Positions 63,055 through 64,000 of a DNA stretch of 64,000 bases are shown here, piece after piece. Position 1 is the first letter of the stretch. Every line of letters starts with the position of its first letter. Under the pieces are notes generated by a model, which was not told the origin of the DNA, searched no databases, and saw only the letters and a list, made by a program, of their open reading frames with translations. Both the position numbers and the translations under genes were made by a program. This DNA is from Sugiyamaella lignohabitans (lineage: Eukaryota > Ascomycota > Dipodascomycetes > Dipodascales > Trichomonascaceae): contig NC_031674.1 of assembly GCF_001640025.1 (NCBI RefSeq), positions 3,286,001 through 3,350,000 of the forward strand, given 5' to 3'.

Positions 63055-63377
63055 GTATATAGTGCTAGAATCCGGGGATAGTAGAAATTAAGTTTCCGCT
63101 AAAAGCAATACAATATGTTGACGATTAACAATCTGACTTATTATTATTAATCAATATCGATTGGAACACTTGAGTAGTCAAGATTAGCATACCAGTCAAT
63201 GGAACTGGAGATCGATCAACTGATAGGAATATGTCGTCGGTTCATATCATTTGAGACGATTAAAAAAAAAAAACTGATACAAAAATAAATGCAAAAAAAA
63301 AGTTATCAAATATGCGAATAAACATTGGTCTAGAGGTTGTGTGATGAGGATGTGTGATTCTAAATGATATCAGGAAT

Positions 63378-64000
63378 TCAAAATTTGATTTTCTTACCCT
63401 CGAACTTGGCGGTGGCTACAATCTTTTTCTTGGCTTCCCAGGAAGGATGAAGTGGTTTGTCGTCTGTAGTATGTGATTTGACAATGGGCTTTGTTGGCTC
63501 AGTAGCTTGTTTAGCGGCTCGTCGTGCTTGTCGCTCCTCAAACTCTCTCTGCCTCTTTTCATAATCAACACGTCTTTCCTCCTTTTCTTTTTGAACATGA
63601 TTTGCTTTCGAACCGTATTTCATTTCCCAGATCTTTCTTCGAGCTCTCTGTCCTCGTCGATTTTTCCTTTCTGTCGTCACAGCTTTGACTGTGGCATCAT
63701 TGTCGTAATCATAATTGTCGTCATCGTCAGACCCTGAAATATAACCTGTTGCAAGCGTGGGAAGGTCACCTCCTGCGGCAGACGAGAAGAAATCGTCATG
63801 CTCCTCTTCCTCTTCCTCTTCCTCTCCATCGTCATCACCCGATTCTGCGGATTCGCTATCTGAACCTGCTACAAGGTGATCATTGGCACCGTCATCAAAA
63901 TCGGCAAAGTCGCCTTCAGCATCGCTATCTCCTGTTGTATCATTACCAGCCCTCTTTTCAGGCTCACCAGCTTGGTTTTCACTTTTATTATTTTGCGGTA
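63378..64000 (-). CDS. BUD22: Bud22/SRFBP1-family ribosome-biogenesis protein, C-terminal part (runs off right edge)
   Basis: Bud22 is a nucleolar protein needed for early 18S rRNA maturation and 40S assembly; animal SRFBP1 is the homologue. About 207 C-terminal residues are in the window. They run from a long acidic Glu/Asp region (with a run of eight Glu encoded by CTCTTC-type repeats at 63800-63830) to the family's diagnostic end: NRRGQRARRKIWEMKYGSKA then NHVQKEKEER, a charged helix, and LHPSWEAKKKIVATAKFEGK followed by KIKF at the C-terminus. Bud22 domains end with this LHPSWEAKrK...F.GkKi.F signature. The frame stays open to the edge of the window. Confidence 0.9.
   Translation of the reverse strand, partial: PQNNKSENQAGEPEKRAGNDTTGDSDAEGDFADFDDGANDHLVAGSDSESAESGDDDGEEEEEEEEHDDFFSSAAGGDLPTLATGYISGSDDDDNYDYDNDATVKAVTTERKNRRGQRARRKIWEMKYGSKANHVQKEKEERRVDYEKRQREFEERQARRAAKQATEPTKPIVKSHTTDDKPLHPSWEAKKKIVATAKFEGKKIKF

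Larger units (their letters stand above)
61828..63377. promoter_or_regulatory. Upstream region of the FLR1-like gene and BUD22 3' flank
   Basis: About 1.55 kb without a gene. It contains repeated GAGATAACC (62806-62814 and 62931-62939), a GATA dyad (62931-62955), a CGG-N11-CCG site (63038-63054) within a cluster of three TCCGG motifs, and A-runs near 63260-63300. Confidence 0.55.

Overview
This window is nuclear DNA of a budding yeast (Saccharomycotina). Every recognisable protein has its closest remembered counterpart among yeast genes. Introns are short (50 to 205 bp) with GTAAGT/GTATGT donors and TACTAAC-like branch points. Intron density is high for a yeast: I can place 16 introns in 11 of 29 genes, which suggests an early-branching lineage of the Trichomonascaceae/Dipodascaceae type rather than Saccharomyces (inference). 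CTG codons sit where conserved leucines are expected, so the CTG-Ser code is unlikely. I saw no transposon, rRNA, CRISPR or convincing tRNA gene.

Layout. 1-5 kb: the 5' part of the MPH1 helicase gene (running off the left edge), the apyrase YND1 and a seven-bladed lactonase-fold protein, all on the minus strand. 5.9-15.2 kb: exocyst subunit SEC10 (three exons), a Cdc1/Ted1-type GPI-anchor phosphodiesterase, a SAS4-domain protein, a PGAP2-like GPI lipid-remodelling protein (three exons), a tiny helical protein and phosducin-like PLP1 (three exons). 16.5-23.5 kb: a large Ser/Asn/Gln-rich protein, a DUF427 protein and the pheromone-regulated membrane protein PRM10. 23.5-36.8 kb: a 2.8-kb gene-free stretch leading to an AT-hook protein, exomer scaffold CHS5, V-ATPase subunit F (VMA7), a single-zinc-finger protein, the mitochondrial YebC/TACO1 homologue and STE12. 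37-42.1 kb: a 5.1-kb gene-free region between divergent STE12 and a three-exon gene for V-ATPase subunit f, which simple ORF calling would miss. 42.8-55.8 kb: SAM35, CHO2, MTR3, GIT1, an OAR1-like reductase and an RRT8-family spore protein. 56-64 kb: glutathione synthetase GSH2, two DHA1-type drug/H+ antiporters (the second Flr1/Mdr1-like), and the 3' part of BUD22.

How the genes work together. Most are independent housekeeping or regulatory genes. Loose themes are GPI-anchor remodelling (Cdc1/Ted1-like and PGAP2-like, 2 kb apart), V-ATPase (subunits F and f), pheromone response (STE12 and PRM10), phospholipid metabolism (CHO2 and GIT1 flanking MTR3, with E-box-like elements upstream of each) and detoxification (GSH2 beside two exporters). 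I found no clearly new enzymatic system. The least explained items are a compact cloverleaf-like fold at 11980-12059, the 5.1-kb region upstream of STE12, a perfect 13-bp inverted repeat upstream of CHO2, and two disordered proteins with long upstream regions.
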